From Bubalus kerabau (Eukaryota > Chordata > Mammalia > Artiodactyla > Bovidae), in contig NC_073627.1 of NCBI RefSeq assembly GCF_029407905.1, positions 125,501,697 to 125,565,696 on the forward strand: a stretch of DNA of 64,000 nucleotides, in the 5' to 3' direction. Under the pieces are notes generated by a model, which made no database searches, was not told the origin of the DNA, and saw nothing but the letters and a program-made list of their open reading frames with translations. Both the position numbers and the translations under genes were made by a program. Shown here piece by piece: positions 34,311 to 45,074 of this stretch (position 1 is the stretch's first letter; every line of letters begins with the position of its first letter).

Positions 34311-35125
34311 ACAGAGTACAGACGACTGTCTGCCCCAGTTTGGCACGTACTTAACTAGGACCTGAACTGAGTTTGTTACCTGAGACATGTAACATGATAA
34401 CCAAATATCTTATTTCAGAAGCATTTCAGGCTGTTACAATTACCTAATGAAAGGAAATATGCTTCTATGAACGGAATAGCTATGTCAGGCTCTGCAATGG
34501 GTATCCAGTGATACCCCTGTGCTAGTGGAAGAGACAGATATATGAGGAAGGATCTGTGAGAGGGAAGCCAGGGTTCATAGGGAATACATCAGAGATCCAC
34601 CCAGACTCCTCTGGAGGGGTCCAGGCAGGGTCTTGGAGGAGACAGCATCTTGGCTGGGTTTTCAAGGATGTGTCAGGAGAGCCAAACTGAAGTCCAAGAG
34701 TTGGTGGACTGAGAGAAGGGGGTGGTGAGGACAGAATCAACTTTTAGGCAGTCCCGCTTCCAAAAAAGTTTGGCAAAGAATGTTTCCATTCACAGCATCT
34801 CTGGCTTGTTCCTGCTATTCTGATTCATTATAACTGTCTTTTCCAGCATTAACTCAGGCCAGTGGTTGCAATGAATAAAGAGCAACATTAAAATACCACC
34901 AGGAAAGATTCATCATTCTCAGCTTCTGAATGGGAAGAGAAAAAGTCTTAAAGCTTCATAGGTGTTTCTGTTTAATCTGGGGACCCATGTCATATGAACT
35001 AACTAGATAAATACCTGGGGTACTCAATCTTGCTACTAACATTTTAATCCCTCCCAGTCCCATTCAAATTGTGCCTAATATCTGGTGACTACGAATAACA
35101 TAAAACAGATCTAAAATTCATTTTC
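34311..35125. other. Unique DNA
   Basis: No recognised repeat or coding signal. Confidence 0.45.
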
Positions 35126-35129
35126 AGGG

Positions 35130-35620
35130 GGGAAAAATGTGCAAGGAGCAAGGTCCACCTCTGCAATAACCTTCTCATTACAGGATTGCCATTTGAGATT
35201 GCTCGGCTGGCATTTGATTCCTGCAGTGTGTGGAGTCCCCTCTCCTGCTAATTTAGCTGCAGGTCAGACCTCGCTCTGCTTTAGAACTGCATTAAGGGAA
35301 TTGTCTTCTCTGGCTGGGAAAGACCGCTGGAATCCAGAGAAGGAAAAACAAAGGGTGCCCTCCTCAGAGAAGCTGCCAAACGCTCAGACCTTTCATGTTG
35401 AATTACACTTGTCACCCTGGGATCTGTGTTGCTGGCCTCTTCCCCCTCCCATCTGCAGTCGTCAAACCCTCCCCATTCAGAATCCACAGTGAGCATTCAA
35501 CTGCTGCAACCCAGGGAGAAAATCCAATACTTTTTCTACATCTCATTATTAAAGCAAAAATGGAACAGTAGCTGCCCAATTCAGCTTATGTAAGAAACTC
35601 AGTGAATTACATTGCCATGA
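35130..35620. other. Candidate conserved regulatory segment
   Basis: About 490 bp of balanced composition without repeats, with CTCATTACAGGATTGCC, CTGCTAATTTAGCTGCAG, TGCATTAAGGGAATTG and TCATTATTAAAGC. The 117-codon frame at 35139-35492 spans it but has no domain. Enhancer-like. Inference. Confidence 0.27.
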
Positions 35621-35985
35621 ACTAAAAAAATAAATCCAAATGTTAGCATCTCTAGGACTGAGACAGCAACAAGAAAGGTACCTTGGGCAGAATCATAGAC
35701 CTCTGCACAGGGAGCCCAGCCTGGCATCTGAGTGATCCTGGCAAGGATCTTATCTGCCCCTCCTTTTTTTCTCGCATTGTTCCTTTTGCAACTTTTTCAG
35801 CCTTTGGGACCTTGATCAAGGAGCAGGCAGATCTACTTTGTCAGCTAAACTGAGCTAAAATACTACAAGCTAAGATGTACATGCACTCCTCCTTCTAAGC
35901 TAAAGATCTCCTTTGGGTAAGGAGTGTGGAAGTTGAGGGAATCACAGGCAGAGTGTTAGGTCATTCCCCATTTGGGACAGTTACA
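35621..35985. other. Unique DNA
   Basis: Nothing recognised. Confidence 0.45.
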
Positions 35986-35989
35986 AAAA

Positions 35990-36195
35990 ATCTTCTGACT
36001 GAGGCATAACACACATACAAAGAAGGGCACAAATCATATGTGCTCAGTGACTACCCTTGTGGAAACTGCACCCAGATTAAAATCAGAACATTATGCCAGA
36101 AGCCCCTCCCTGGGATCCCACCCTGCTTCTCCCCACAGCCAGGATATCCACTCTGTTGACTGCTAACACCATTGATTTATTTGACCTCAAATTAG
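35990..36195 (-). repeat. Old L1 3'-UTR fragment, antisense
   Basis: GACTGAGGCATAACACACAT, GAAACTGCACCCAGATTAAA, ATCAGAACATTATGCCAGAA and AGCCCCTCCCTGGGATCCCA follow the antisense end of an L1M-type element (the 'GAGGTATAATT...ATCAAGATATAGAACATT' class). Confidence 0.55.
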
Positions 36196-36219
36196 GATAC
36201 TTTTAAGAGATCCATGCTG

Positions 36220-36480
36220 AAGCTGAAGCTCTGATACTTTGGCCACCAGATGTGAAGAACTGACTCATTAGAAAAGACCCTGATGTTGGGAAAGATTGAA
36301 GGCAGGAGAAGAAAGAAGGGGACGACAGAGGATGAGATGGTTGGATGGCATCACTGACTCAATGGATATGAGTTTGAGCAAGCTCCAGGAGTTGATGATG
36401 GACAGGGAAAGCTGGTGTGCTGCAGTCCATGGTGGGTCACAAAGAGTCGGACATGACTGAGCAATTGAACTGAACTGAAT
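36220..36480 (+). mobile_element. BovB 3' end
   Basis: Sense BovB tail: CTGATACTTTGGCCACCAGA, GAACTGACTCATTAGAAAAG, GGGGACGACAGAGGATGAGA, CATCACTGACTCAATGGATA, ending AATTGAACTGAACTGAAT. A 7-bp repeat CATGCTG lies at 36213-36219 and 36481-36487, so it is a short, 5'-truncated insertion, either BovB itself or a headless ART2A. Confidence 0.88.
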
Positions 36481-36489
36481 CATGCTGGG

Positions 36490-37030
36490 ACAACAGCATA
36501 AACCAGGCTGTCTGTGACCAACCTAGATGTATGTTGTATAAACATCAGTTACATCTGGTCTGTTTCCCAAGGCACTTTACACTGACCCCTGTTCTAACAC
36601 GTGTCACATTCTGCATGGTTGCCAAGTTTTGCAACAAACTCCCTGCTTCTGGAGGTCAAGGTCAAGTCTGAGTCTTCTCTTTTTTTCTCCCAGTATCATT
36701 CAGTGACTGTCTCCTGCCACCTGATGAAGGATCCAACAGCACTTGGGTTTCCAAATTCCTATCCCTAATTAGTAGGTTGGGCAGAGAATATACCATTTTA
36801 TCTCCATCCTGGCCTGATGATGGGGTCTTCTGGAGGAAGATTATGCCTGAGGAAAGTTTCCTGTCAGCCAAGAGTCTGCCTGGCCCCTTCCTTCAATCAA
36901 ACCATCATATGACCTGTGCTCTCAGCCTGCCCATTTTTTGTGCATACCCACCCCACCCTCCCACCTATATGTGTGTCTGGCAGGGGAGGGAGGAGGCGGG
37001 AAAGAGGGGAGAAAAAGATCCTCTCCTTGA
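36490..37030. other. Unique DNA
   Basis: No recognised element. Overlapping frames at 36777-37131 run into the LTR to the right and lack family features. Confidence 0.4.
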
Positions 37031-37031
37031 T

Positions 37032-37475
37032 TGTCAGGCTCCCCTCAGCCCTCCAGGCCTCAACCTGCAGTGTCCATCTTTGTAGAACCACACTGCCCAG
37101 TTTTAGCAAGAATCTGGTTAGGTCAATCTAAAAAGAACACCCACCTTCAATACCTAACAACTCTTAGTGTCTGATCAAACTCCTCATCCACCACCCTTGG
37201 TACCTGACCACCCTAGCCAGCCTTCAGCAAGCATCCTGTCCAGTCCATTTAGCTGCAATGCCCCCATACTCCTGATGTTTCCTCTTAGCAATTTTCCATC
37301 CATCACCCCCCGCCCTGCTCCTCAGCTATAAATCCCCACTTGTCCGTGCTGTACTTGGAATTGAGCCCAGCTCTAAACTGAGGTCTCTTTTCCCTTATTG
37401 CAATAATTCCTGAGTAAAATCTGTTTTTATGCTTTAACTACAGTCAGACTCTGGTTTTCTTTGGGAGGGAGGGCA
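37032..37475 (+). mobile_element. Probable solo LTR of a class I endogenous retrovirus
   Basis: Begins TGTCAGGCTCCCCTCAGCC, a start typical of gammaretrovirus-like LTRs. Further in it has CTATAAATCCCC (TATA box, about 37327) about 65 bp before GGTCTCTTTTCCCTTATTGC and a GAGTAAAATCTG polyadenylation-like word (about 37412), then a U5-like end. There is no internal retroviral sequence on either side, so it is a solo LTR. Family and target-site duplication were not established. Noncoding. Confidence 0.5.
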
Positions 37476-37579
37476 CATGCTGTGCACACATGTGTGTGTT
37501 TCTTCTTCTTGGTTTTGCTGCCACTGGTCTATGTTAAAACAAAAAGCTTCCTTTCCAGCCCCTACCCCTCCACTCCTCA

Positions 37580-37970
37580 CATCCACCATTTGACCTGCAG
37601 GCAAATGAAGCCATTCAAATATTTGCTCATCATGTCATCTATTCCCATCCGACCTTGCAATTCCTGTCATGCCCCACATGTCAGTTTGAAGCATAACGTC
37701 ATTAATACCTCCAGTGCACTAATGGATGCTTCACACATGAACGCATTAATGAAATGTGTTATTGTTTTCCCTCACAGGACATTAACAATCTACCTCACGC
37801 TGGGTCCCGGAGCCCCTCAGAGTTGCTGAAAACCACTAGCTATCAAATGAACCCTCAGTTCCGCCTCAGTAACTTTAAGTTCAAGTTTATCACTGAAGCG
37901 TCACTCATGTGAGAAGGAAATACAAGCCTCTGAGGGCTTTGGGGCCCAGCTTCAATTACCATAAAGAGTA
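37580..37970. other. Candidate conserved regulatory segment
   Basis: Repeat-free, with AACGTCATTAATACC (37698), GTGCACTAATGG, ACGCATTAATGAAATG (37741) and TCAATTACCATAAAG (37952). This is a homeodomain/CRE-like mix without a supported frame. Inference. Confidence 0.27.
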
Positions 37971-38029
37971 ACAGGCAGTGATGGCTTCAGGGTGGGTGGG
38001 GGGAGCCAGCGCCCCATGGAAACAAATCC

Positions 38030-38880
38030 TGTCAAAATGAAATAGGAAAGATCTGGGTGTCACTGGCATGATTTGTTTCTTGTTTCTCCCCTTTGTCTAT
38101 GGGCTGATGGTTTGAATAATGAAGATGGTATTGGTTTTCTTCCTGAGCTCGCTGGCACAGGAGGTCTGCTTTTCTGACGTACAGCTGACATATTAAGAGG
38201 GATTAAAGTTTCTGTACACAGGCAATGTTTAAATTAGCTTCCTTAAGCCCCAAAGAAATCTTTCCAGCTGATTTGCAAAATGAACCCCAGCACGGCCCGC
38301 AGCCACCCTGCACCGGTTGCCTAAACAGAGCCTCGGGTTTCTATTTGGCCAGCTGTTTTGCAAAATCGGAAGAAAAGGAAAGGTAATTCCCTTTCAACGT
38401 TGCCTCAGCCAGTATTTCTTCCATAATTAAAATTGAAAGCTTTCCCCAACAGGTTCTCAGAGGCTCTCCTGGAGAAACAGATTTCTCTTTTACTATATAA
38501 TTAAGCGCAAATTGTAAGGTGCGGGGCTTTGCCATTGCGGAGGGACGGATGGTCAAGAGGTGTTCCATGCAAGGCTGGGGGACAGCTTTTGTGTTTGGTT
38601 AGCTGTTAGGAAATGCTAATTGCCTTTTCTCTTGCCATTAGGCACTAATCCCCTGCTGTGCCAGAAATTTTTTGCAGGCTGGGGCCAGAAAGGTGGAGGG
38701 AGATGTACAGCACAAATACCACACAGAGAATCACCTGCACTGGGAAATTGCTGCTCGGCCAGGAAGGTGATTGTTCGCCCAGCGTTTGTGCCAACAACAT
38801 GCCCCCAAACTTCTTTTCTTCTTGTCCTTGGGAGCAGGCTTAAGAGTAGGTACGAAATCCAGTCTCTGAATGTTTCAGGT
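38030..38880. other. Candidate conserved regulatory segment (longest)
   Basis: About 850 bp with no recognised repeat, mixed GC, and dense AT-core words in non-AT-rich surroundings: TTTAAATTAGCTTCC (38229), CATAATTAAAATTG (38422), TATATAATTAAGCGC (38496), AATGCTAATTGCC (38611), and a CTGACGTACAGCTG CRE/E-box pair (38174). It is among the better enhancer candidates in the window. Inference from texture only. Confidence 0.33.
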
Positions 38881-38889
38881 CACTAAGCG

Positions 38890-39315
38890 TGTGTACCCTA
38901 CACTTAAAGCTTCCAAGAGCAATTAAGCATCTAATCAAAAACTCCTGGCTCAGGAACAAAAGTCAAGGCTTAACTCTTTCCTGGGCTTCTGACTGCAAGG
39001 AGATCCTTGTGGCCTGCCTGTCAGAGCTGTGTCCCTGCATCCCCACCTCTATCCTCTGACGGGGAGACAGCACACAGCAAGCTCCCAGAGCCCCCCAGCA
39101 CAGCCGCCTAGAAAGCTTAGGAGGCCAGTGTGTGTTCCTTCTCCCTCCCACAAATACAGGCAAAATGGGCTGGACCCACATCACCCTAACACCTCTGCCT
39201 CTGCAGGTCTCATCCCAGAAATGCTCTTGACTTTTAAAGAACCAGAGCTGTGAGCACAGATGACAATTTTTCTGTCATTTTACTTTAGCCCTATGCAAAA
39301 AGCCTCCAGGACAGC
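38890..39315. other. Unique DNA
   Basis: No recognised element. The frames at 38963-39253 overlap on both strands. Confidence 0.45.
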
Positions 39316-39319
39316 CCTA

Positions 39320-39893
39320 AGACTCTGTTCCCCTGGTGTTGACACCCTGTATGGTCATCACCTCCCTCTCAGCATAGACAGAATCTGTGACTTTTTTTAA
39401 ACAGTTGAGTATGGTGAAGGTGAAGGAGTTTGGCAGATGTTACGAAGGTCTCAAGTAAAAAAGGTATATCAACAAAGGAGATTATCCTGTGGGGCCTCGT
39501 CACGTGAAAGCTCATCAAAGAGGAACCAGGCCTTCCACAAGCCAGAGACCCTCCTTTCTGGCTGGCTGAAGTAAGCAGCCATACTGAAGAAGCCTATGGG
39601 GAGGAATTTCAGGGCCTCTAGGACCTGGGGGGCCTCCAACAACAATCAGCAAAAAAGCTGGGGACCCCAGTCTTAGAGCAAACAAGAAATGAATTCTGCC
39701 AAGAACCTGAGTGAGCATGAAAGTGCATTCCTCCCCAGGCCAATGTCCACAAGACAATGTGGTCCTCCCAACAGATTTATCAGAGCCTGGTGAGACCCCA
39801 AGCAAAGGACACAGTACCTGGACTCTTGACCCATAAAATGTATAGTTTTAAGCCACTAATTTGTTACCCAGAAAATAGATAACTAATACAAGT
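39320..39893 (+). mobile_element. MLT1-type LTR (ERVL-MaLR)
   Basis: Sense orientation: ACAGAATCTGTGACTTTTTT, GAGTATGGTGAAGGTGAAGG, GGAGATTATCCTGTGGGGCC, then a CCAGAGACCCTCC-type middle, ending TTTTAAGCCACTAATTTGTT and AACTAATACA. It is a noncoding solo LTR of an ancient mammalian endogenous element. Confidence 0.7.
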
Positions 39894-39899
39894 TGGATA

Positions 39900-40550
39900 C
39901 ATTCAGATCCAACATTTTTAAATGACTACTGATTCAGCTATATTGCAGCCATGGTCTTCATCATTAATATCTTCAAATCACCAGGCAATTAATATGTTCC
40001 TTCTATGCACTGCCGCCTGGGGGCATGCGGCATATTTTGAGACCACTGTGTGAGATATTCTATCAGTCATTTCTCATTTCTTCTCAACCTTGCCTTTTTA
40101 GTCCCTGAGACAGCCCATGTTGCAAAGAAAGACCTTAAAGCAAGTGGAAAACTACATTAAACAAAAAGATACGGATCCTATGCTTGACACACATACATTG
40201 CAAAGATATATTCTTTTTCTTTCAAGCTTTCATATGTACAAATAATGAGAAAATCATATTTTATTCCTGTTTGTCTTAAGCCTCACTTAGTCTTCAGTTC
40301 ATAAACTTCTGGACAACTTTCAAAGTTCTCAAACAGTAAGTATTGTAGTTCAGATCATTTTAGAAATCAACTGCCATATACCAACAGGACTTTTTCCCCA
40401 TGAAGCTTGACAAGCTAAACCTATTTATATAGAAAAGCAGACCAAGAAAGATGAAGATACTTTTGAAGACTCTAAATATTGGATACAGTGATAATTTATA
40501 GTATATTATAAAGTGTGATACTTGCACAATGATTTAAAGAAATAATAAAC
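39900..40550. other. Unique AT-rich DNA
   Basis: Contains CACTGCCGCCTGGGGGCATG at 40007-40026, a weak CTCF-like word. Nothing else is recognised. Confidence 0.4.
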
Positions 40551-40554
40551 CAAC

Positions 40555-41205
40555 AGAATAGAAAGAAGTGCCCAACACAGGCCCATGCATGTACTGAAAT
40601 TTGATATATAGAAGATAGGACATTACAAACCAGAGGGAAAAAATATCCTGCATAGTAAATGGTACCTGATGATAGGTTTCCAATACAGAGGTGGGGATGA
40701 CTAAATTCCTAAATGGAGATTTCTTCCATTTTCTTCCATTTCATTTAACTACCAAACAATGGAGAGAGAAGTAAAAAAGGTACAAGCCAATATTTTTAAA
40801 CTGTAACACAGAAAATAGTTACATAAATCATGTTACTTCACTGTATTTTGCAACCATTTCATTATTATCTTAAAATAATCTAAGATTCAGTGGGGCTGAC
40901 TGACCTTTTAAAAAATATATTAATTACTGCCTATGATTCAGCTCTTAACACATGTGCTAAATTTGTGATTGAGAAAGGGGATTTGTTTTCTTAAAAAACA
41001 GTTTTAACATGCCTTTGGCTTAACAAAAGCCAAACATAGGAATATATTTCAAAATCGCAGGATTATGAAGATTCGACAGGAGTATGAATGCAACAAAATT
41101 GGTCATAAATTGTTAAGTATTGAAGCAAAATAATGGGCATCTAGGGCTTTATTACACATGTATTTTTAAACTTTTCCATAACTCTTTTTTTTAAAGGAAA
41201 GAAAG
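40555..41205 (+). repeat. Probable old L1M relic
   Basis: ACAGAATAGAAAGAAGTGCC, CCAACACAGGCCCATGCATG near the left resemble the L1M ORF2 'GAACAGAATAGAGAGTCCAGAAATAGACCCACAC' segment. ATTACACATGTATTTTTAAA, CTTTTCCATAACTC near the right resemble an L1M 3' end. All frames are closed. Confidence 0.4.
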
Positions 41206-41264
41206 AGTATTTGATAAAGCATCTCAAGAAAGTAAGCTATACAGAACTTGTGTGCTATGATTTT

Positions 41265-41390
41265 AATAAAATACACATGTATATGTGTGCATATATATAA
41301 TATGGATATATAGGCATACTAAAATATATGTGCGTAGAAGTTATGCTATATATACACATACATATATACATAAGTAACATAACTTTGGGG
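41265..41390. repeat. Degenerate (TATA/CATA)n tract
   Basis: Alternating purine-pyrimidine sequence of ACACATGTATATGTGTGC, ATATATATAATATGG and CACATACATATATACATA blocks. Confidence 0.7.
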
Positions 41391-41578
41391 AGTAGGCAAG
41401 TCTGCATTCTTATGCCTTTATGTTACAGGTAAGGATCCTAAACCTTCCTGGGTGGTTATCTTCTGTTTGCCCTCCAGATCCCCTCTCCACCCTTCTCTGG
41501 TGACCTGCAAGGGTGAGGCTTACAGGACCCCAGCCCCTCTAACTGGGTATGGGCTCCGAAGAGCATTAGAGAGACATA

Positions 41579-41775
41579 GGGCTTCCCTGGTGGATCAGCT
41601 GCTAAAGAATCTGTCCACAATGCAGGAGACCTGGGTTCAATCCCTGGGTTAGAAAGATACCCTGGAGAAGGGAAAGGCTACCCACTCCAGTATTCCAGCC
41701 TGGAGAATTCAATGGACTGTATAGTCCATGGGATCGCAGAAAGTCAGACATCTCTGAGCAACTTTCACTTTCAGT
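41579..41775 (+). mobile_element. Bov-tA SINE
   Basis: GGGCTTCCCTGGTGGATCAG, GGTTCAATCCCTGGGTTAGA, ACCCACTCCAGTATTCC, ATGGACTGTATAGTCCATGG. The duplication GAGACATA lies at 41571-41578 and 41776-41783. Confidence 0.93.
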
Positions 41776-41789
41776 GAGACATATGAGAG

Positions 41790-42450
41790 GGAGGTGGAAG
41801 GTAAAGTCACAAGATTTGTTACCCTGACTCTCTCCCCACCAGACAGCCTCGACGTGGGCTATAACCTTCCACTGAGGGTTACCATACCTCTCAAGAAGAC
41901 CAGTTCTATAAGACCACTTTCTGCTGGGTTCCTGAAACTGATCTTTTCTCCTCTGGACATAGAATTTGCTTCAGCTCAGCTGCCACTATCCCCAGATTCC
42001 TGTACAATCCCTTGTATGGGGCTATTCTCACACCTTCATAACAGTTTTGTGCGCCATCTGTTTTCTTTAAGGACCCTAATTACCATACTCTTCATTAAAC
42101 AATAGATGGCACACAGTTATGATGAATAGAGACGGGGAGATTTTATTCTCTACATGTGCAAGTATTTCCAATACTGCAGTTATATTCTAGGTGATTCCCA
42201 GGCTGAACACAGCATAGGTAGGAGTAAATTTTAAAAGTTGTAGAATTGGGGGTATCGACTAGATACTTACTGGTTCACAAACTGTTCCCTTTGCTAACAG
42301 ACATGAAAGGAACTAGAGAACAGTCCTTTCTCTGAAAAGCCCAAATTGTGAGAGTAACTCAGCTCTTCTAACTTTCCCCATATTCAAACCTAGACTCAGT
42401 GCTATAACATTATTAGAGCACAAATATCACACTATAATTACCTGAGTACA
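41790..42450. other. Unique DNA
   Basis: A 103-codon frame at 41794-42105 has no family features. Nothing else is recognised. Confidence 0.45.
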
Positions 42451-42454
42451 CGTA

Positions 42455-42605
42455 TGTATCTCCTCCAGTAGGCTGTAAGCAATTCAAGGAAAAGAGTCTA
42501 TTCATTCAACTTTATATCCTCACCATCTAGCATAGTGTCTGGCACATAACAGACATACAGTAAATGTTAATTGAATGAATAAATGTCTGCTTGAATAAAT
42601 GAACG
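42455..42605 (+). repeat. L2 3'-end fragment
   Basis: GTAGGCTGTAAGCAATTCAA, AGTCTATTCATTCAACTTTA, GTCTGGCACATAACAGACAT and TAAATGTTAATTGAATGAAT are the typical L2 terminus. Confidence 0.65.
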
Positions 42606-42989
42606 CCAGTGGGGCCAGTGTGTTCCATAGCAGGGCTCTAAACAGGGGCTCTTCTCACCTTCTAGTTGCCATCTGGCTTCCAAAAGCAGCAGCAAATCCA
42701 AATGTGACCTTCATACCATGGAATAAAGAATCTTTCTCATCTGAATCACTCCCATCTGCCTGGCTACAGTCCATGTAAGGTCTTGAGGCTGAGACACACC
42801 TTCATTCGTTAAAGGGGGATGGGGGAGCAGATGGCAAATGAAGGTACTAAAGCTCATTAATTCCTAATGGAGGCTTCCTCCTGGATGTAATTAGAACAAA
42901 AAGAAGGAAGAGCCAAAGGAGGAGTGTTTGGGAGATCAAGTGGGCAGCTGGAAGAGGTTTATGAAAGGTATAAACCCTCAGGGAGCTTT

Positions 42990-43225
42990 CCATTAGTGAG
43001 GATAATAATACCCACACTTCACAATGGCATAGTTTTCCATAACCAGCAAAACATGTCTGCATACATTATTTCATCACAGTCTCAGGAAAGGATTATGAGA
43101 CATCAAGGAGAGTTTTATTTTTCCAATTGCATAGATTTAAAAAGTGGTACTCAGAGAAGTTAGGCCACCTGCCCTGAGTAACATGGCTAGAAAGTGATAG
43201 AATAAGGATGGATTTAAAACATTCT
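42990..43225 (-). repeat. MIR SINE, antisense
   Basis: ACATTATTTCATCACAGTCT, TACTCAGAGAAGTTAGGCCA, CCTGCCCTGAGTAACATGGC, TAGAAAGTGATAGAATAAGG: the reverse complement of the MIR core. Confidence 0.6.
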
Positions 43226-43229
43226 GACG

Positions 43230-44710
43230 CTGAATTTGGTCTCCATCCATTCCATGGCTATAAATGGAAAGAGACCCCCAGACCAGTTCTGAAAAGCAAG
43301 TGACACTCCACCCAGTTCAGCTATTGCATACCATGGTCTTTTCTTCCATGCCCATTACCAATCACTTAAAGACATCCAATTGCCTTCTATTTATGATTGA
43401 CAAGTGAAACACAGGAGTTCTTATGGGCCCACAGTTTTTATTTCTTGATGTCCCCATGGAAGACCAAGCCAAGAGAGAAAGGAACTCTTCCTATTAGACC
43501 TAGTTAACTGACTCCATTTATTCCCATTGTTCCCAACACAAAATAAAAGGTATTCAAATATACAGTTGAATAGAAATTAAGAATTACATATTGTACTTTG
43601 ATCTTATGGAAAGTGTACAGCATAGGTCTGAGATATCAGCATTAAATGCAGAGACTTTATTATCAAGGGTTTGCTAATCATACTCAACATCAGTTTATCC
43701 AAAAAAGGATTACATTACTTGAAAACTGACTCTTTGCATTAAAGTAAACTTGCCCCTTGAAGTCTTTTTCTTCCTCTCTCAAAGGCACACAGCTGACAGT
43801 TCAAAAGCAAGCGGAAGCGGAAAAGAAAAAGGAAGATGTTCTATTTAACCAGCATCAATTGCTTATAGCTATCCTGTTCTCAATATCCTTTCCCCTCAAG
43901 GAAGCATTCAGCCAACATTTTTATTGGACTGATGCCCAGATAGCTCCATTAATTCACGCAACTACCTTTGTTGGAGCGCTCCAGGCATTATTACTCATGA
44001 ATCCTACAGAGCACAAATATATCTCTAGAAAAACTGTCATTTGTATTACATATGACCTTAAAGCATCTTCATAAATTATACCTTCAAAGCAAACTAGAGA
44101 GCACTGCAATCTTTTGCTACGTTAGTCATCTTAATTTCACCAGACCTACTGTCTTTTATTTACATATACAATGTAATTAAATTGGTTTCAGTGAGCTAGG
44201 TCTTTTGGCTTCATCAATATCATAAGGTACTTTTGATGATGTATGATCTTTAAATCTGTAATGGTATTTTTCTACTCTGTGGGTTTCATTGGTTCATACT
44301 TGTCCTCTAATTATTCCATCCTGTGTTGTATTCTAGCTATGATGCGGACTTATAGGCTGTGGTTTACTTCTGATACTACATCTAGCATGTAACTGAACAA
44401 GAAAAATCATACTTTGACTTCATATACATTGGACCATTTAGCATGAAACCTGTCCATTTTCAAAGATATTTGGCAACAGAAATATAGTCAATTATTATAT
44501 TAGTTACCTTATCCTAAAGTGTCTGTAGACCACCATGGTAATAAGAAAATTCTTTCCCAAAATAAGTACCATTTTATTTCTAACTGATTATAAAATGAGC
44601 ACTGTTTTTTACCCAAAATTTACATGAAATCTTTTAATAAATATTCTTGTTTCACATTAGGAGTTTAAATGAATAAAGCATTATTCACATAAAGGGGAGA
44701 TGTACTTTGA
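43230..44710. other. Unique DNA
   Basis: No recognised repeat. The plus frame at 43757-44074 (105 codons) has no domain. The surrounding 43740-44440 is repeat-free and could include a conserved noncoding element, but the motif density is lower than in the other candidates. Confidence 0.4.
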
Positions 44711-44714
44711 CCTA

Positions 44715-44721
44715 CTACACT
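44715..44721. repeat. Left target-site duplication of the L1
   Basis: CTACACT here and at 52843-52849 flanks the L1. Adding the next bases gives CTACACTCTTTT versus CTACACTATTTT, so the duplicated target was probably 7 to about 14 bp, partly merged with the T-tail. The site preceding the element's antisense poly-A (TTTTCT/AAAAG at 52851-52861) resembles the L1 endonuclease preference. Confidence 0.75.
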
Positions 44722-44743
44722 CTTTTTTTTTTTAATTTTTAAT

Positions 44744-44749
44744 TTTATT
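44744..44749 (-). terminator. L1 polyadenylation signal
   Basis: AATAAA on the minus strand, about 12 bp before the A-tail of the L1. This is where the L1 transcript would be cleaved and polyadenylated. Confidence 0.6.
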
Positions 44750-45074
44750 TTTAAACTTTACATAATTGTATTAGTTTTGCCAAATATCAAAATGAATCTG
44801 CCACAGGTATACATGTGTTCCCCATCCTGAACCCTCCTCCCTCCTCCCTCCCCATTCCATCCCTCTGGGTCGTCCCAGTGCACCAGCCCCAAGCATCCAG
44901 TATCGTGCATCAAACCTGGACTGGCAACTCATTTCATACATGATATTTTACGTGTTTCAATGCCATTCTCCCAAATCTTCCCACCCTCTCCCTCTCTCAC
45001 AGAGTCCATAAGACTGTTCTATACATCAGTGTCTCTTTTGCTGTCTCGTACACAGGGTTATTGTTACCATCTTT

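Noticed and set aside
43757..44074. 105-codon plus frame as an exon
   Set aside because: Not bounded by convincing splice sites, with no recognisable domain, in AT-rich unique DNA.
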